From the NCBI RefSeq assembly GCF_000002425.4, contig NC_037262.1, positions 3,540,080 to 3,604,079 on the forward strand: a stretch of 64,000 bases of DNA, in the 5' to 3' direction. Shown here one piece after another: positions 45,917 through 58,642 of this stretch. The DNA is from Physcomitrium patens. Its lineage: Eukaryota; Streptophyta; Bryopsida; Funariales; Funariaceae. Position 1 is the stretch's first letter. Each line of letters opens with the position of its first letter. The notes beneath the pieces are model-generated. The model saw only the letters and a list, made by a program, of their open reading frames with translations, was not told the origin of the DNA and ran no database searches. Made by a program: the position numbers and the translations under genes.

Positions 45917-48900
45917 GGCTGATCTTGAGAAACTTGGGGATGAGAGTGTGGTTGCTCGAGATGGCCGTGTAGGCGTATGCCTTCTTCTTCCATAGGGTCA
46001 CGTCGAATAACAATAGTATTCCTATATGGGTTCCTGAGAGTTCTTCATGGTCAGCATCAATGACCACAGTGGCTACCGTTTCAGCGCGTATGTTCTCGAA
46101 GTGAATAGAGAAGAAAAATGAGCAGTTGGATCCTGGTCATAGAATCCTGGCAATTAATATTTGTAATGGTCACCTCATTGAAAAAGGATCCGATTGATAT
46201 GCATGAATTTTCATAGAAATTTTGTCGAAGCTGGAGATGATAGCGTCTCGGAGACAATGGACTACCAGGTATATGAGATCCTGATGACAAGGTATTTTTT
46301 CGGCTTTCTTAGATTGAACATCCTTCGTGGGTTTTGTAGTTCGCTTAATTCGATTGTTTCTCTTTAGTGTGGCAATCATGAACAGCTTAAATTGTTTGTC
46401 GTTTAAGGAATGAACACACTCTCCATGATTCCTTTCCTTCTTGAATTTGGGTTTCTTTGCTACTTTCGAATCCAATTCAGTCATAACCACTTATAATCGC
46501 AGGCTTTGACCCTTGGAGCTCCTGGTGAGAAAATAGAGCTAGAGTTGACGCTATGAATTGCAGCAGCTGATATATTTGTGATATGGATCCTACTTCATGG
46601 ATTTTGGTTTTCCTAGCAGAATGCTCAACCATTGCTGATCACGATCGTAGTGAGAATTCTTTTGTTACATCGCTATGAGAAAGACCACACCGTAGTGCAC
46701 TACAGGGACTACCGAACGACGGAAATTATCATTATTGACAGCAGTGACTTCTTGAAAGCCAGATGTTGCGAATCTTTTTACAACACTAATGGCTCATGTG
46801 GGTTGTTTGGAAGTAACCTCTTGAAGATTAACAGAGAATTAGATGTTCTCCTTAGGTTCATTTAACATGCTCATGATGAGGAGGTTGTCACCGATCTTAG
46901 GGATACCGTCGCAAACCTTGTACAAGGTCAAGGTTTACAGGGGGTTAAACCAAATGGAACTTCATGGCTAAGAGGAACTTTATGTTCAGTAAAAGAGGGA
47001 GCTAAGAGTGGGAGTAGTTTTTGTCTCTTCAGCATTCGTCGTGAGCTTGTGGCTCATCTAACTTGCTGGTGGTCTGCCTGGTGGAGATGAGTTCGTTCCT
47101 GGTGACCAATCCTAAATTAACTGAAAGTTTTTATGTCATCAGATGGAGCATCAGCAACTGCTGAATAATTTGCCATCTTTGGGCTCGGGTAACTGGAATG
47201 ACGTTTTTAAGACATTTGCGAGCGACCAGAGTAGCTGCGCATGATTTAGTCCAGATTCAGTGAATGTATATTCTGCTTTACGTGAATTGAGGCTTTATTC
47301 TTTCCAAAAATAAGTATTTGCTTTGATCTATTCTTAGAGACTTTTAATTCTTCACTTTTGTAAAAACAGTAACTTGAACCTGAAAGAACAATTTGATTGG
47401 AAATCGACGATGCTTTGTCGGAGGATGAGCGGAATTGGCAGTCGATACAGAGTTCTCTTGAAGTTACCATCGGAATATATTTATCTTTACCAACACTACC
47501 TGATCCCATTGAAGATATGTAATGTGATACCATTTTGTCTTTTAATTCCGAGTGGTGACTCTATTTCGATGTCACCTAACAGCTGCATCTCTGAAATCCT
47601 AAGGCAGACAGACCCATGTGGTCGTCCTGGAAAATCTTGAGCAGTCAGAGGTTAACTAGTCTTTTACGCTTATTGTACGATTCTAAGTCTACTCCATGAA
47701 TGAGTTCATACAACATAATCCAAGAGATGCGCTTGTTTCCAAGCAACTTTTAAGTGATTACGTCCTCCGCTGACTGAGTATCGCTCCATCACCAACGCCA
47801 GGCAAGGAAGAACTTACACCGTCTGGGGAGGACGGCCGAGAGCGCAGGTGTTGGTCCTAAAGCGGACAGTGTCACTGGATATCCTCTGCCGAAGTAGGAC
47901 AGTGTAGCAAAAGTAACACAAAGGTTGCATAAGAGGCTAACTAACAGAAACAGCTGTTAAACAATGAAGAAGGAGAATTGGAAGTAAAACGTTTTCTTCA
48001 CCCGGCGGAACTTGTTCGCATCACTGCAAGGATTGGTAGCGCAATTGATCTCAATTGCACATGGTCAGCTGTGAAGGTCATGATATTTATCCCGAATGAA
48101 ATTGCATGTCGATACAAGTGTGCCTCACATGAGTCTATAGATGGCCATTTTGACCTTAAAAATCTCTTGATATGTCAAAATTGTTGAGAATGAGTGAACG
48201 AATTTCCTGAAGTGATTCGGGATGCGTTACAGAGAGGGAAAAATGCGAGAAGTTACGATCAGGTAGAGTACAACGCTAGGCAAATTTCATTAAAGCTCCA
48301 CAATAGCAAGTTTAATAGTAAGAGTGCCGTCAGTCTATTTCAAACTAGTGATAGAATTGGTCTCATTATATATAACACCATTCATCTCATTCTAGGCAAA
48401 TAAAGTCATGCCGGTGAAACCTACTTCCTCAACGCATATGGATGTTCAGACCACGAACTTAAGCGTATGATATTGCACACGTGTACTCAATGATCTGAAC
48501 CAGTCCACACTATGATATCAGTCAGTAAAAGCTAAGCAGGCAAAGTGTTAGAAGCTAAGAAGAGAAGTATGAACCCGTCATATAATAGGCAGATAAGATG
48601 TACCAAGAAAGGCTCTCGGTCCGCATCCTTATACTAATCCATCCCAGGAGCTGTCCTCGCACATGCATATTCACTCAGATTATTAGAACGGGACAGATTT
48701 CCAAGTTTATGAAACTAGAGAAGGTCAGCCAAAGACGAAGATAAAAGACATGTGATCGTGAAAAGGAAGACCACCACCGCAAAGATGGTCCACGAAGCAG
48801 ACGTCCACAGCTCCGCGTATTAGGTAATCGCCGTGGTTTTCCGCTGTCGGCTAGAACGATACGCAGCACTAAGACTAGCGCTGTAGTTACTAAATGATTG

Positions 48901-50640
48901 AGTTCAAAAGTAGCTGTCCATACCCAGCATATCGCTGTGCACTGCCTAGCACCCACGCGGTTGCAAACTTTCCAGGAATATCTTCGTTTTCAATTGCTAC
49001 ATCTGGAGTGCAAACCGATACGCGTGTACTAAGTAGTGCACAGCAATACGCCGGAAACAAACAAGAGAGTTTGGTGTGTAGCTAAGCTTCGCTGCGAAAT
49101 GAAAATGTTGAGACTCCGGAGATAATCTAGAAATGAAAAGATAAGTTGAGCTATGAAGGCTGGAAATGGTGACGTGTCAGCGTCCTGAGGTATCCTCGCG
49201 CCGCTACTTCTGTGATTGTAGCCCAGAGAGCAGCAAGAACCCACAGCAAGGCTTCAATGCATCAATCCAAACTATGGGCGGTCCCCTAGCTAAGAAACTC
49301 ACATCGCCGCCTACAGCTCGCTAAAATCCTAAACAGTGGTATCTAGCAAGTGCCGTCATCCTCTTCCGTTTGGTGCTCATGCAGCATTGTTTAAATGACT
49401 TATTCGGAAGGGCGCCCACTTTGAAGCAACGCGGACCAAAGACCAGCGCAGAGTGGCCACATTCAAGCTTCTGGAATCTGCATAATGGCACCGCGTTGCT
49501 GAACTGCTGAACATGTGTGACTTATATGGATTCGGATCAGAATCCCCATTGATGCAAGCGGAATGTCCTCATCCTGCCAACTCAGTTCACAAGCCGACTT
49601 GATGGGCTACCCGAGAAATAGGTAACTGCTGCGACTCACAATCTCCCATTTACGATATCCTTGCTTTCGCTCCAAATGATCCTCCGTCGAGACTAGTCTC
49701 CCCCCTCCAACAAGAGCTTTTCCATGGCGACCCTTGGACCGCCCAAGGGGCAGAACATACATTTAATGCAGGATAACGGATAAACTGCGCAGATCCGTCG
49801 CAGCGATTGTGTCGGAAGATAACCTTCAAACAGGGAATGGATTGATATTCGTGCAGGTGACGCCAGGTCTCAAAACCCAAGCCCCGTCACTGGCTTTGCC
49901 TACCCAGGATTCCCACTGACCAGGCAAGCCTCGTTGTTGCAGCAGCCCCAACTGATGTTCTTATTGGGGTGGTGAGCCTGGACCTGCCTGCTGCTATGTC
50001 GGAAACCGCAGCACCTTTCGGTCCAGCTCCAACCTTAGCTTCACACGGAGACTCTAAGCTATGCAGCATTCTGCTACAGCGTTTGCAGGGTTGAGGACAA
50101 CAACAACACCAACAGCCAGAGACGACGACGACGATGACTAGGTTTGTCGTGGGATGCGCCAGAATGTGCGAGAATGCACCCTCCAACTCAGATCAGAAAG
50201 ATTGGGTTGGATATGTGCAGAGGATTATGCGCCGACTTTCCTGTTGGCTATGTGAGGATTGGTGCACTCTCCCCAACTGTTGCCTCGATTGGGCACTCAC
50301 CGTCGCGAGCTTGGCACAGTCTGCACAATCCTCGCTGCGATTTGTGCAACTTTGCTTGAAACTTCGGAACAGCTTTTGTTACTTCGTCTTCATTGGAACC
50401 ATTTTCCCCTCGCCACCATTCACTTCCCCTTGTTTACAGGGTTTATTACTTTCTCATATATTCTTGTCTATGTGCTTTCATTCATGGATGCATTTCCTCG
50501 TTTGGTTCTGAGGTTGTTCAACATGCCTATGTTCTACACCTCTTTGAGTGGATGGCTTTGCTACACAGACCCTCCCTTTCTTTGCAAAAGATTGTATTGT
50601 TGTGTTGTTCTCAGATGGGCTCTTGTTAGAAGCAACTAAA
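45280..50640. other. GC-richer region with broken, unidentified reading frames
   Basis: Clearly richer in GC than the flanks and free of recognisable transposon domains. Short plus-strand frames look protein-like: 45486-45653 (DKIGGTRLAFHWKKRQ, GALSPFLRDGFDAPV) followed by a possible GT-AG intron (GGGTAAG at 45673, TCTCTAG ending about 45770), pieces near 46030-46200, VVTDLRDTVANLVQGQGLQG near 46880-46940, 47390-47520 (ALSEDERNWQSIQSSLEV), and 49800-50090 (AIVSEDNLQTGNGLIFVQ; SETAAPFGPAPTLASH). Stops and frame changes interrupt all of them. This could be a decayed host gene or a real multi-exon gene with short exons. I cannot name it. Confidence 0.35.
45888..45916. repeat. 29-bp poly-T tract
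   Basis: Uninterrupted T from 45888 to 45916 inside the GC-richer region. The predicted Phe or Lys runs over it are artefacts. Confidence 0.95.
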
Positions 50641-50760
50641 GTTTCTTCACTGGGTTGCAATTGGACTGTGCTATCTTAATATCACAGGGTGAACATTCTT
50701 TTGTTTCAAGAGTAACAATATAAATGTATGAAACAAAGAACAAAAGAACATTGCTGTTGC

Positions 50761-50882
50761 AAGATGAAGCACAATCATATTCTTGGCTACTAGATTGTGG
50801 TGTGAATTCAAATTGGGTTGAAAGATGAAGCACAATCATATTCTTGGCTACTAGATTGTGGTGTGAATTCAAATTGGGTTGA
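50761..50882. repeat. Perfect 61-bp tandem duplication
   Basis: Two identical adjacent copies (50761-50821, 50822-50882), each starting AAGATGAAGCACAATCATAT and ending TTGGGTTGA. It sits near the junction between the GC-richer block and the minus-strand chromovirus fragment. Confidence 0.95.
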
Positions 50883-51002
50883 AAGAGTAGAGAGAGAGGA
50901 GAAGATTTCAAAATTAATTTGAGGTGAGCTTTTTTTATGTATAATTGTTAACCTCTCATATATATCAACTAATACATAGAAATAAGAGAAGACATAATGA
51001 TT

Positions 51003-52143
51003 TGTCAAATCTTTTGTTACAAGATTATCAACTTTTGAAAAGTCAAAAGTATCAAGTTGTGGATGATAACCATAATTGGCAAAAAAAGGTGTTTGTTGAG
51101 TAGATAAATTTTTTGAATTATTGTACACCAACTTTGCCGATAATAAAAGAATTATCCAATCATCTTAATGATACTTGATGATACACCTTAAATACTACTC
51201 TAGAATTTGATTCACCCATTTCATTTGCCCATTAGTTTGAGGATAGAAAATTGAAGAGAATTTTATATCCACGTTTAAAATCTTGAATTTTTTTTCTAAT
51301 ATCTTGATAGAAATTGAGTCCTCCTATTTAATATAATATCCTTGGTCAATCCATGATAATAATAATTGTATAATTTTTTATTTTTTATTTTTTATTTTTT
51401 TTTAGTAATGATAGATTTTATACATGGTACAAAATATGCTATCTTGGTAAAACAATCTATTATTACAAGTATAGAATCATATAAACTTGAGACTAGAAGA
51501 TCTATGATAAAATCCATAGAAACAAAAGACTATAATTGTTCCAAAAGATGTAATAGTTGAAGAAGTCTATAAGATTAATAATAAGAAGTTTTTAATCTTA
51601 TAAAAATTTCACATAATCATATAAAGTCTTTGATTGCCTTCTATATTTGAAGCCACCAAAAATCTCTAGATATTAACTCTAAAGTCTTTTTGTATCTAAA
51701 ATATCCAATTGTTAGAAAGTTATGACAAGCTTGAAGAATACATAATCATGCTTCACCCCTCAAAATAGAATAAATTATTCTTGAACTCAAATTTAGAAAT
51801 ATCATAAGACTTAGAAGAATTATTCTCAATATCATAAATAAAAAGATCAAAGGACATATTTGATTGAACTTACTTGAAAAAGGTTGAATCAATATTTAGT
51901 GTTGATTTTATAGCGTAAAGGAGAAAATGCTCCGGCTTTAAGAGAATTATTTTTTATTGATGAAAAGATGAATCTCTTTCTTTTTATGCAAGATAAGAAT
52001 GTCTAGAAAAGACATCTTACAAACCTTATTGATTCTTGGGTCAATAAATAAACTTGAAATCAAATTTTAATAAATTCATGTTCAAATAGGCTTGGCGATG
52101 ATTCAAAATACATGCTAATATGAAATATTCAAGGTTCTTGTGA

Positions 52144-52180
<37 letters not shown>

Positions 52181-52909
52181 TAGATTTAAAGAATATTCTA
52201 AATAATGATGCCATTAATGAAACGAATCTATAATTATAAGAAGCTCTTTGTCATGGATCTCATAGTTCCATCTCTAAGTTTTTATAACATATGATAAATA
52301 TGAAGTTCATATTTCTTTATTTTCTTAAAGTAGATTAGAATGTTGTCTAAATAAAAAATAATAAAATCATTAAGAAATTCATAAAAAATACCATTAATGA
52401 GATATTAAAAAGTAGTTAGTATGTTTATGAATCCAAAAGGGATGACATTATATTCAAAATACCTATATTTAATTTGGAAAGCAATCTTTCATTCATTTCC
52501 TTCTTTGATGCAGATTAGGTTGTATGTTCCTCATATATCTATCTTTGTATAGATCTTTACTTGTTTGAATTTGTTAAAAAATCTTGAAATCAGAGGTAAG
52601 AGATATCTATTCTTGATAGTAATCTTGTTAAGTCCTTCATAGTCTACATACATCTATAGAGATCTTTTTTTTTTCTTTCACAAAGAAGATAGGAGCTCTT
52701 GCTAGAAAATTTGAATGGCATTTGAAATTCATAGCCAAGTTCTTCTAAATATATTCTTTTAATACAGCTAATTTATTTTATAATAAATTGTAGATCAATC
52801 CAAATAGTGGTTGAGTTCTTTCTTGCAAATCAATTGAAGAATCATAGGATCAATGCTTTGGAAGAATATTTGTATTTTTCTTTTCAAAAACATCTTAGAA
52901 ATCTTAATA
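51003..52909 (-). pseudogene. Minus-strand chromovirus fragment: RT, RNase H and integrase relic
   Basis: Reverse complement of the same family as the 15-28 kb elements. The integrase C-terminal part ([18 protein letters not shown]) is at 51030-51100 and the core start (FVSMDFIIDLLVSS reading) near 51490-51545. RNase H and RT lie further right, with the decayed catalytic region near 52330-52380. The similarity ends at about 51003, before the chromodomain, so the 3' part is lost. A (TA)n tract at about 52146-52174 and a T-rich tract at 51376-51404 interrupt it. Confidence 0.85.
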
Positions 52910-53499
52910 CTAGCTAAGAATATCACTTAATGTCTTTCTATCATGAAAGATAGGCATGGAATATATAACAAAAGATGACCATTTTTTTGTTCCATATATG
53001 AAAGCTTTTACACCTACTTGTAAGGATTTGGATATACTAGACTTATGTATTTTTACTTGGCTAATAGAATTTTGAATCAAACTACAAAAAAATTTAAAGA
53101 TATAAGAAATCCAATCTATCTGAGGATTATACTTTTTTAACCATGACAATCCTAAAATAATTGAATTAAAAAGAGATTTTATCACATTAAATATTATTAT
53201 ATTATTATGATATTTAATTAATACATCTATAGTAATAGCCTCATGAATAATATCTTCAAAAAACAACAAACAACCATCTATGACTTCTACATCTATACAT
53301 TTAATTTTCTTGACTAAAAATATTTCTTGTTTTTTGATAAAGTCTTTATCTATAAAACATGTTGGGGCTCTTGAATCTAACAAGGTTAAGACTTTGTGAT
53401 TTTTTGGTTCTAAATAAACTTCTATTATAAAACAAAGTGAAGAGTCAAGAAAAAAAATAGGACCTGTATTAGGTGTTATGTAAGATTTTAATTGCATGG
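52910..53499 (-). pseudogene. Minus-strand chromovirus fragment: protease
   Basis: The longest open frame of this copy, about 195 codons. It contains LLDSRAPTCFID (catalytic D-S-G changed to D-S-R, then Pro for Ser), LGLSWLKKYNPQIDWISY, and a following basic linker. It aligns with 19351-19870 of the inner element. Its apparent N-terminus runs into the solo LTR at 53500 and is not native; the true upstream sequence continues at 54849. Confidence 0.85.
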
Positions 53500-54848
53500 T
53501 GTTATATTGTAACACTATTACATAGTGAAAATATGAATAAAAATGATATCATGATTTTTACTCTATTATCTTAGTTAAATAATAATTCTAATCATTTAAA
53601 CAAGATTTTCATGAAAGCCTCTTAGTTTGTTCTCTTATTTTAATAGCTAGTAGACTAAAAGTTGGTTAAGAATTTTACCTTCTAGGTTGTAAAAAATTCT
53701 TCTAGTACCTTGAAAAAGCTATAAATTAAATAAAAATAAAATAAATTAGATATATATTTAGTATTGCTAATTATAGAATTAAATTAAAGATAGAATCATG
53801 CTAAAAAAAATCCTCAAAAAAGATTGAATTGATATCCAAAAGATGACCATTTTTAAGTCAAGGTTGAAATTAGACTTTTAGCTACTAAAATAGCCACTTA
53901 GGGCAAAATAAGAGGGATTTTAGAGATCAATGAGTTGAATTAGAGAGATTTCTTTAAGCTTATTTTAGATTTATAAAGCTTATTTTTATAGATTTTGAGA
54001 TAACTTTGCAATTATTGTGCAAAGTCATGATTTGTATTGGTGATTTTTTATTTATTCAATAAAATTAGGACTAGTACTATTGGTTGATTTGTGAGATGCA
54101 TACAATATTTATAGTTTAAATTTCATCAATCTATAGTTGAATAGGTATTCTAATTGTGTGTAAACTTTTTTATTATTTTGATAGTATAATTAAGAGTTAT
54201 TTTGTTATTAGTACAAGGAAGTACCAAAAATTGACAGTTTAGAGTTGGATAGGATTTTTATGATATCTAAAGATTTATTTATTAGAATAAAGATAAATTT
54301 AGCATGATTTTAGTAGAATAATATATCAAGCTATACACTAATTTGGAGTTCAAGTTAATTTTTGGAGACGGAGAAATTATTCCTTAAATTTCATTATTAA
54401 TCTTCAAGTTGGTGGCCAAGAGATATTAATGCAATTCTTTTGCATTTTTTTCATAATTTGTAAGTTAGATTGTATTAAAAAATTTTAAGCATATAGAAGA
54501 CATATTATCTTACTAATATGTAAAATTTTATATCAATTAGATAGTTAGATTAGGAATTACTACAAGTTGAAGCTTGCTATTTAGAATTAGAATTCGGAGA
54601 AAAAATTAGAAGTTGCAAAAAAAGTCAATCAATAAGACAATTAGGGTTTGTATTTGCTTGAAGTAATTAAGAAGAATGTTTTCGAGTATTTTGCATTGGC
54701 TTTAAACTCTTTAGCATTGAAGTTTGGATTACTTCTTTTTTACTGATTGGAATCTATTAGGATTTTATAGATAATTGTAAGATACAACTTCACCTTCTAT
54801 AGCCAAGTGCTTCATGCATCTCTAAATAAGAAGACACATAATATAACA
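53500..54848 (+). mobile_element. Solo LTR of the TGTTGT family inside the minus-strand chromovirus
   Basis: 1349 bp from TGTTATATTGTAACAC to CATAATATAACA. It aligns with the LTR at 58643-59964 throughout, e.g. GTTGGATAGGATTT(T/C)TATGA and TTGGTGGCCAAGAGATATTAA against TTGGCAGCCAAGTGACATCAA. It is flanked by ATGG on both sides (53496-53499, 54849-54852). Removing the LTR and one ATGG leaves a chromovirus sequence with the same spacing as the uninterrupted inner element at about 19340-19356. Confidence 0.9.
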
Positions 54849-54852
54849 ATGG

Positions 54853-55347
54853 TCTCTATTATAGCTAGAAAAACTTGTTTTTTGACATATTATCATCTTG
54901 GTAACCATGCTCCTCATTTTGTGCTTGCATTGCCTCTTTGAATAAAGTTAAATAATGTGTTGAGATTTTCTATAATATAGGTATAAACCTTCTTTATGAC
55001 AATGAGTCTTTTTTTGCTTAGTAAGAAGTTTAAAATATATCTTGTTAATTTATATAAGCTCTAACTTGAATAAATAAGCTTTCGAAAACTTAAAAGATAT
55101 TGTTATGGCTTGACTTATACTTCTCCAATCAAATCTTTATTCTTTGCATCTTTCAAAGAGTTGATTATTGCATGCAATGGCTCGAGTAATAAATTGCTCT
55201 AGTAAATCTACTCTTGGCATTATCAACAACAAATCTTTAATATCATCTTTTAATCCATATTGAAACTAATTGATAAAGGCTTTGTCATTCCAATCCACAT
55301 TGCAAGTAAGATTTTGGAATTTAGTAGTATTTGTGATTATTGAATAT
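54853..55347 (-). pseudogene. Minus-strand chromovirus fragment: Gag
   Basis: Reverse complement of Gag, matching 18860-19340. The words for the FERCKE segment, the ACNN segment (TTGCATGCAATGG) and the YAAEFQN-like segment (GGAATTTAGTAGTATTTG) are visible. It stops at 55347 against the inverted LTR. Confidence 0.8.
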
Positions 55348-56110
55348 TGTTGTATTATATATTGTCTTATTTGAAAATGCATCGGATACTTGGCTATAGA
55401 AGATGAAGTTGTATTTTATACGTATTCAAGAAACCTTAACAGGTTTCACTCATTTAAGAAGAATTCAATTCAAGTTCAAATTTAAAAGTACTTAAAGTCA
55501 ATACAAAGTATTCAAAAATACTCTCTTTAATAAATTCAACCATATACAAACTCCAATTGCTTTACAACTTTCATAATTACGTAATTTTGATTTTTCTTTG
55601 CAAGCCTTAATCTTAGTCAATGAGCTTTAGTAAGCTATAATTCCTAATATAACTCTCTACTTGATGCAAAATTTTGTATATAAATACTATTATAAATCTT
55701 TTACATGCTCAAAAAAATTTAATTCAATCCAACTTACAAATTATAAAAAAATATTAAAAGAATTACATTGATATCACTCGACTACCAATTTGAAAGTTGA
55801 TGCAAATGTTTTTTTAGTAATTTATCTTTTTTCAATCATTAACTTCAAGTAAAAATTGGCATGTAGCTTAATCTTTAAGTCTTCTAACACTATGTTAATT
55901 TTCACCTTGTTTCAATTAATTGAACTTCAGATATCATAGAAACCCTATCCAATCTCAAATTGCCAACTTCCAATACCCTCTTGTACCAAAAATCAAATAT
56001 CTTCCAACCACACTGTTAGATAAATATAAAATTTTATGTAAACTTAATATGTTCATTTAAATAAGAATTATCAAATTTTGAACTAAAGAATGTGATACCA
56101 TTGCACAAAG
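55348..56110 (-). mobile_element. Inverted, truncated LTR of the TGTTGT family
   Basis: On the minus strand this matches the 3' two-thirds of the LTR at 58643-59964. Its terminal end, ATAATACAACA, is at the left (55348), and blocks matching CAAGTTGGCAGCCAAGTGAC and GGATTTCTATGATATCTAAAG follow in reverse order. The match fades at about 56110, so the first about 550 bp of the LTR are missing. It is inserted in the Gag of the minus-strand chromovirus. Confidence 0.8.
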
Positions 56111-56830
56111 TAGCCAAGTGTAATAAGTTATAGATAAGATATTTATATAGGGATAGATAGTTAGAACTATGGAAGTTTCTAGAATTGAGGTTATATTATT
56201 AGACTAAGTAAGATCCATCGTGGAACATTTTAGAAAGAGTTTAGGATGATTATCTAGGTAGAATCTATCATAGAACCTTCTAGAAAAGGAATTTATAGCA
56301 ATTATCTAATTGAGATCGACCACTTAGGAACTTTTTAAAAAGTCCAAGGTAGTAGAACAAGATATGAATAGGATTGACCAGGGTCTTTTGAGGCACCTAG
56401 TCAAGTATAGTTTTGAATCATTTCTCTTAGTAAAATTTGGTTTTGCATCTTTTTATTCAATTCTATTCTATTGTGTTTCTGTTTACTTAGTTTTGTCTTT
56501 CATGTGCTATTTTGATTGATTCCATTCAATTTTGGTTTATATCTATTTTGTCCTATTTTGTGATGAGGATTTATATTACTATGGATTAAAAAGTTTTTGG
56601 ATTTTTTAGATAATGTGGTCCTATTTCATTGATATTAAAGCAAGTGTTAGATTATTTATTTTTGATAGTATATAAGTAGTCATCATCAATTCCCAAAACA
56701 ATTGTTGTAGTCAAAATAGGTAATGTATTGAGGCTACTACGAGCTACTCTTAAAAAATCAATTTGTAGATGAAAAGACATTACAATAGTGGAGTCTAGCA
56801 AAGAAATTATAATATGGGAGATATGGCAGA
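56111..56830 (+). other. Non-coding stretch before element D, probable 5' LTR
   Basis: Contains three imperfect direct repeats of about 65 bp between 56205 and 56345 around the words GATC(C/G)A(C/T), GGAAC and TTTTAGAAA, then T-rich sequence. It lies where the 5' LTR and leader of element D should be. No second copy is in the window. Confidence 0.35.
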
Positions 56831-58020
56831 GCAATCCTAGATGGAGGCTCAAATACAACACCTCTTAAGCTAAATACCTACTTTGTAAGGATAAATAGAA
56901 GCCTTGAGGATAAGAGAATCAATATATGCTATGTTGAAATTGAGTAAGCCTAGTAAATACTCTAGAACTTGAAGACAAGAAGATGTATGTCAATAGCTCT
57001 TCAACATGTGACAATACCTGTAACTATCTAAAACAAATATCATTGAACAAATTATATATGAAGCTAGTTATTTGAGAGATGAGACAGCCATTTGGTGGCA
57101 ACATCTAGTTCAAAGTTATTGAGCTTAAGGTGGATTTTATGACTAAAGGGAGTTTAAGACTGAGTTTAGGAATCAATTTTGGTCCATCAATGTAGAAAAG
57201 ATAGCATGCAATTAGTTGACAAATCTTACATAAGCTAGATTAGTGCAACATTATGTCTCTTAATTCATGTTTTTATGTTTCCAAATTGATAATATTTTAG
57301 AGACAGAGATGATGGATTGATTCTTATGAGATTTGAAACTTGACGTCCAATAAATGGTGGAGCTAAGGAATCTATAAACATTCAAAGAAATAATTCAAAT
57401 TGTAAAAAAAGTCAATACTATAGATTTCAAAAATCATAGAGCACGAACTATAATATGAAGTCCTATGTCTAATACTATGGCACAATAATCAATACTAATA
57501 GAAATTGATGCCTCATAAGGATCATTGAAACTACAAAATGACATATATTGGTGCAAAAAGGATTGTATTTTTATTGTCGAGAGTCAGGCCATTAGATTGG
57601 AGGTTGTCTAAAACGTCAAAATTCAAGCACTAGCAAGATAAAGCATGTTTATAGTCTTGAAACTCACTAAGTCAATAATAAGTCATAGCAAGAAAACAGG
57701 TCTCCCTAATAAAGGCACCAAAGATTAGTACTGGGAATAGCTATTGTCTCTTAGAGACAATAGGCATGGCCTTGAATAATTATAAAAAGAGTTGGCTGGT
57801 GCATCTAACGAGACTACTAAGAAGACAATAATGTTGAGTCTTTATAGATTTTGGCTCTATAGAAAATTACATCTCAATTGAAATTACCAATCGGCTTAGA
57901 ATTAAAACTAAGACAATTAAGAGAAGAAATATATACCTTGCAGATGACCAAGAAAATATATTGAGTGAGATGTGTGAAAAAAAAATCTTAAGATTGACAG
58001 ATGTCTATGACTTAAAAGAG
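56831..58020 (+). pseudogene. Element D (Ty3/gypsy): Gag and protease relic
   Basis: Gag reads YEASYLRDETAIWWQHLVQS near 57060-57120, then a run equivalent to ALxxEF-x-x-QFW and the zinc-knuckle region (not cleanly visible). Protease is at 57838-58075: VFIDFGSIENYISIEI (D-S-G changed to D-F-G), then RLTDVYDLKERFKVI and VIFSMPWIE, the usual closing strand. Many stops. This family differs from elements 1, the chromoviruses and the PHD element. Confidence 0.75.
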
Positions 58021-58642
58021 AGATTCAAGGTGATAAAGCTAAGGTATGATGTTATCTTTAGTATGCCATGGATAGAGATAAAAAATAAATAAGTTGATTG
58101 GATAGCAAAAACAATCTCTTTTAAAAATTGGAAGATGTAAGATGACTCTTTGCACCTCTATATGAAGTAAAGAAAAAAGATAATTTGTAACTAAAGACTT
58201 ACTTTTAGAAACAATCTTTATGAAAAAAAAAATATACCATGAGCAACCGGTATGTATAGTAGTTCCAAATCTTATATCAATGGTAGAAAAGAAAATCGAA
58301 GGAATAGAATAGGTAGAGCAACTCATACAAAAATATCAAGACATCTTTTCAAACAACATATCTAATGGCATGCTTCTTGATTGAAGTGCCTCTTTTCAAA
58401 TAGAACTATTGTCTAGAGCCAAACTAGCAAGTTGAGCAATTTATCGCCTAGCACCAAAAGAACTTAAAGAGTTGTAGAAGACATTAGATGAACTCTTAGA
58501 AAAAGGCCTCATTTGAGAAAGTACATCACCATGGACAACACTTGTATTCTTTGCACCTAAGAAAGATGGTGGACTTTGCTTTTGCATTAACTATCAAGGC
58601 CTCAATAAGCACACTATTAAAAATACATATTCACTTCCATAT
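58021..58642 (+). pseudogene. Element D: RT start, interrupted by the next element
   Basis: Reads YRLAPKELKELxKTLDELLEKGLI near 58440-58515 and [33 protein letters not shown] up to 58642. This is the beginning of a Ty3/gypsy RT up to the block before the DxLxGA strand. The sequence then changes abruptly to an LTR, so the element was cut by insertion. Confidence 0.88.

Noticed and set aside
45796-46067. Small minus-strand ORFs with Lys runs
   Set aside because: They are generated by the 29-bp poly-T tract; no conserved sequence outside it.
50134-50639. Overlapping 70-126 codon plus-strand ORFs
   Set aside because: Three frames are open together over the same bases, Cys/Trp/Phe-rich and without domain signs; typical chance frames in a C/T-rich strand.
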